Source: Bacillaceae bacterium JMAK1 | GTDB taxonomy: Bacteria > Bacillota > Bacilli > Bacillales > Marinococcaceae | Direction of reading: 5' to 3' | DNA length: 64,000 nt | Assembly: GCA_012970285.1 (NCBI GenBank) | Contig: JIBW01000002.1 | Span: 1,054,001-1,118,000, forward strand | Shown here: piece after piece, positions 63,983 through 64,000 of the stretch | Layout: each line of letters opens with the position of its first letter | Numbering within the stretch: position 1 is the first letter of the stretch | Notes under the pieces: model-generated | What the model saw: the letters and a program-made list of their open reading frames with translations, nothing else | Told to the model about the DNA's origin: nothing | Database searches by the model: none | Program-made: the position numbers and the translations under genes

Positions 63983-64000
63983 TGCTCATCACCTTTTTCT

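Noticed and set aside
1-64000. Phage, insertion sequence, CRISPR array, toxin-antitoxin or restriction system
   Set aside because: No transposase, integrase, repeat-spacer array or related protein motifs are present; the window is almost wholly core genome.

Overview
The window is a low-to-mid GC Bacillaceae chromosome segment from an endospore-forming, potentially competent Firmicute. Spo0A, SpoIVB, the complete spoIIIAA-AH operon, SplA/SplB, LipM, MntR and a comG operon all point there, and gene order follows the Bacillus subtilis bkd-to-yqgO stretch closely. Marked local differences and many acidic extracytoplasmic proteins suggest a more distant, possibly alkaliphilic or salt-adapted relative; that last point is inference. 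I see no rRNA, tRNA, CRISPR array, insertion sequence or prophage.

Layout. 1-2782 (minus): end of a branched-chain keto acid operon (bcd, lpdV, bkdAA) without ptb, buk or bkdR. 3297-6339: yqzF (DUF2627), a SteA-like protein, a TM2 protein, an AT-rich gene-poor stretch and a probable decayed membrane-protein gene. 6340-18444 (minus): spo0A, spoIVB, recN, argR, yqxC, dxs, ispA, xseB, xseA, folD, nusB, yqhY and one unknown gene. 18592-23814 (minus): spoIIIA operon. The usual accB-accC pair between spoIIIAH and yqhY is missing. 24142-25027: two overlapping universal-stress-type genes. 25209-36435: efp, pepP, yqhR/yqhQ/yqhP/yqhO, splAB, an AI-2E type permease, a phosphoribosyltransferase, mntR, D-amino acid aminotransferase, lipM, yqhL and a DUF896 gene.

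36479-40630 (minus): gcvT-gcvPA-gcvPB behind a tandem glycine riboswitch with a terminator. 40785-45030: yqhH-yqhG, DUF2759, yqgX, DUF2626, a YqzE-family gene and a tiny WYL-like gene. 45060-49073 (minus): comGA-GG, with an extra 46-codon ORF inserted between comGB and comGC and an intrinsic terminator buried in the comGG coding sequence. 50350-54228: rocR-thiE-hypothetical (minus) divergent from rocD, which has a textbook sigma-54 promoter. 54347-56632: a 761-residue secreted protein made of six NlpC/P60-like units of which only one keeps Cys/His/His. 56796-60330: yqgQ-glcK-rocF-aspA in one compact minus-strand cluster. 60338-63982: unknown membrane proteins, the rhomboid GluP (yqgP) and yqgO.

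How it fits together: the sporulation genes span initiation (Spo0A), the engulfed forespore channel (SpoIIIA), the sigma-K checkpoint (SpoIVB) and spore DNA repair on germination (SplB). Arginine catabolism is assembled from rocF (arginine to ornithine and urea), rocD (ornithine transamination) and RocR, with aspartase alongside. Glycine cleavage connects to lipoylation through LipM. The most noteworthy candidates are the six-unit P60 protein, the intercalated comG micro-ORF, the isolated WYL-like protein, the comGG-embedded terminator, the rocR-thiE coupling and the missing accBC.
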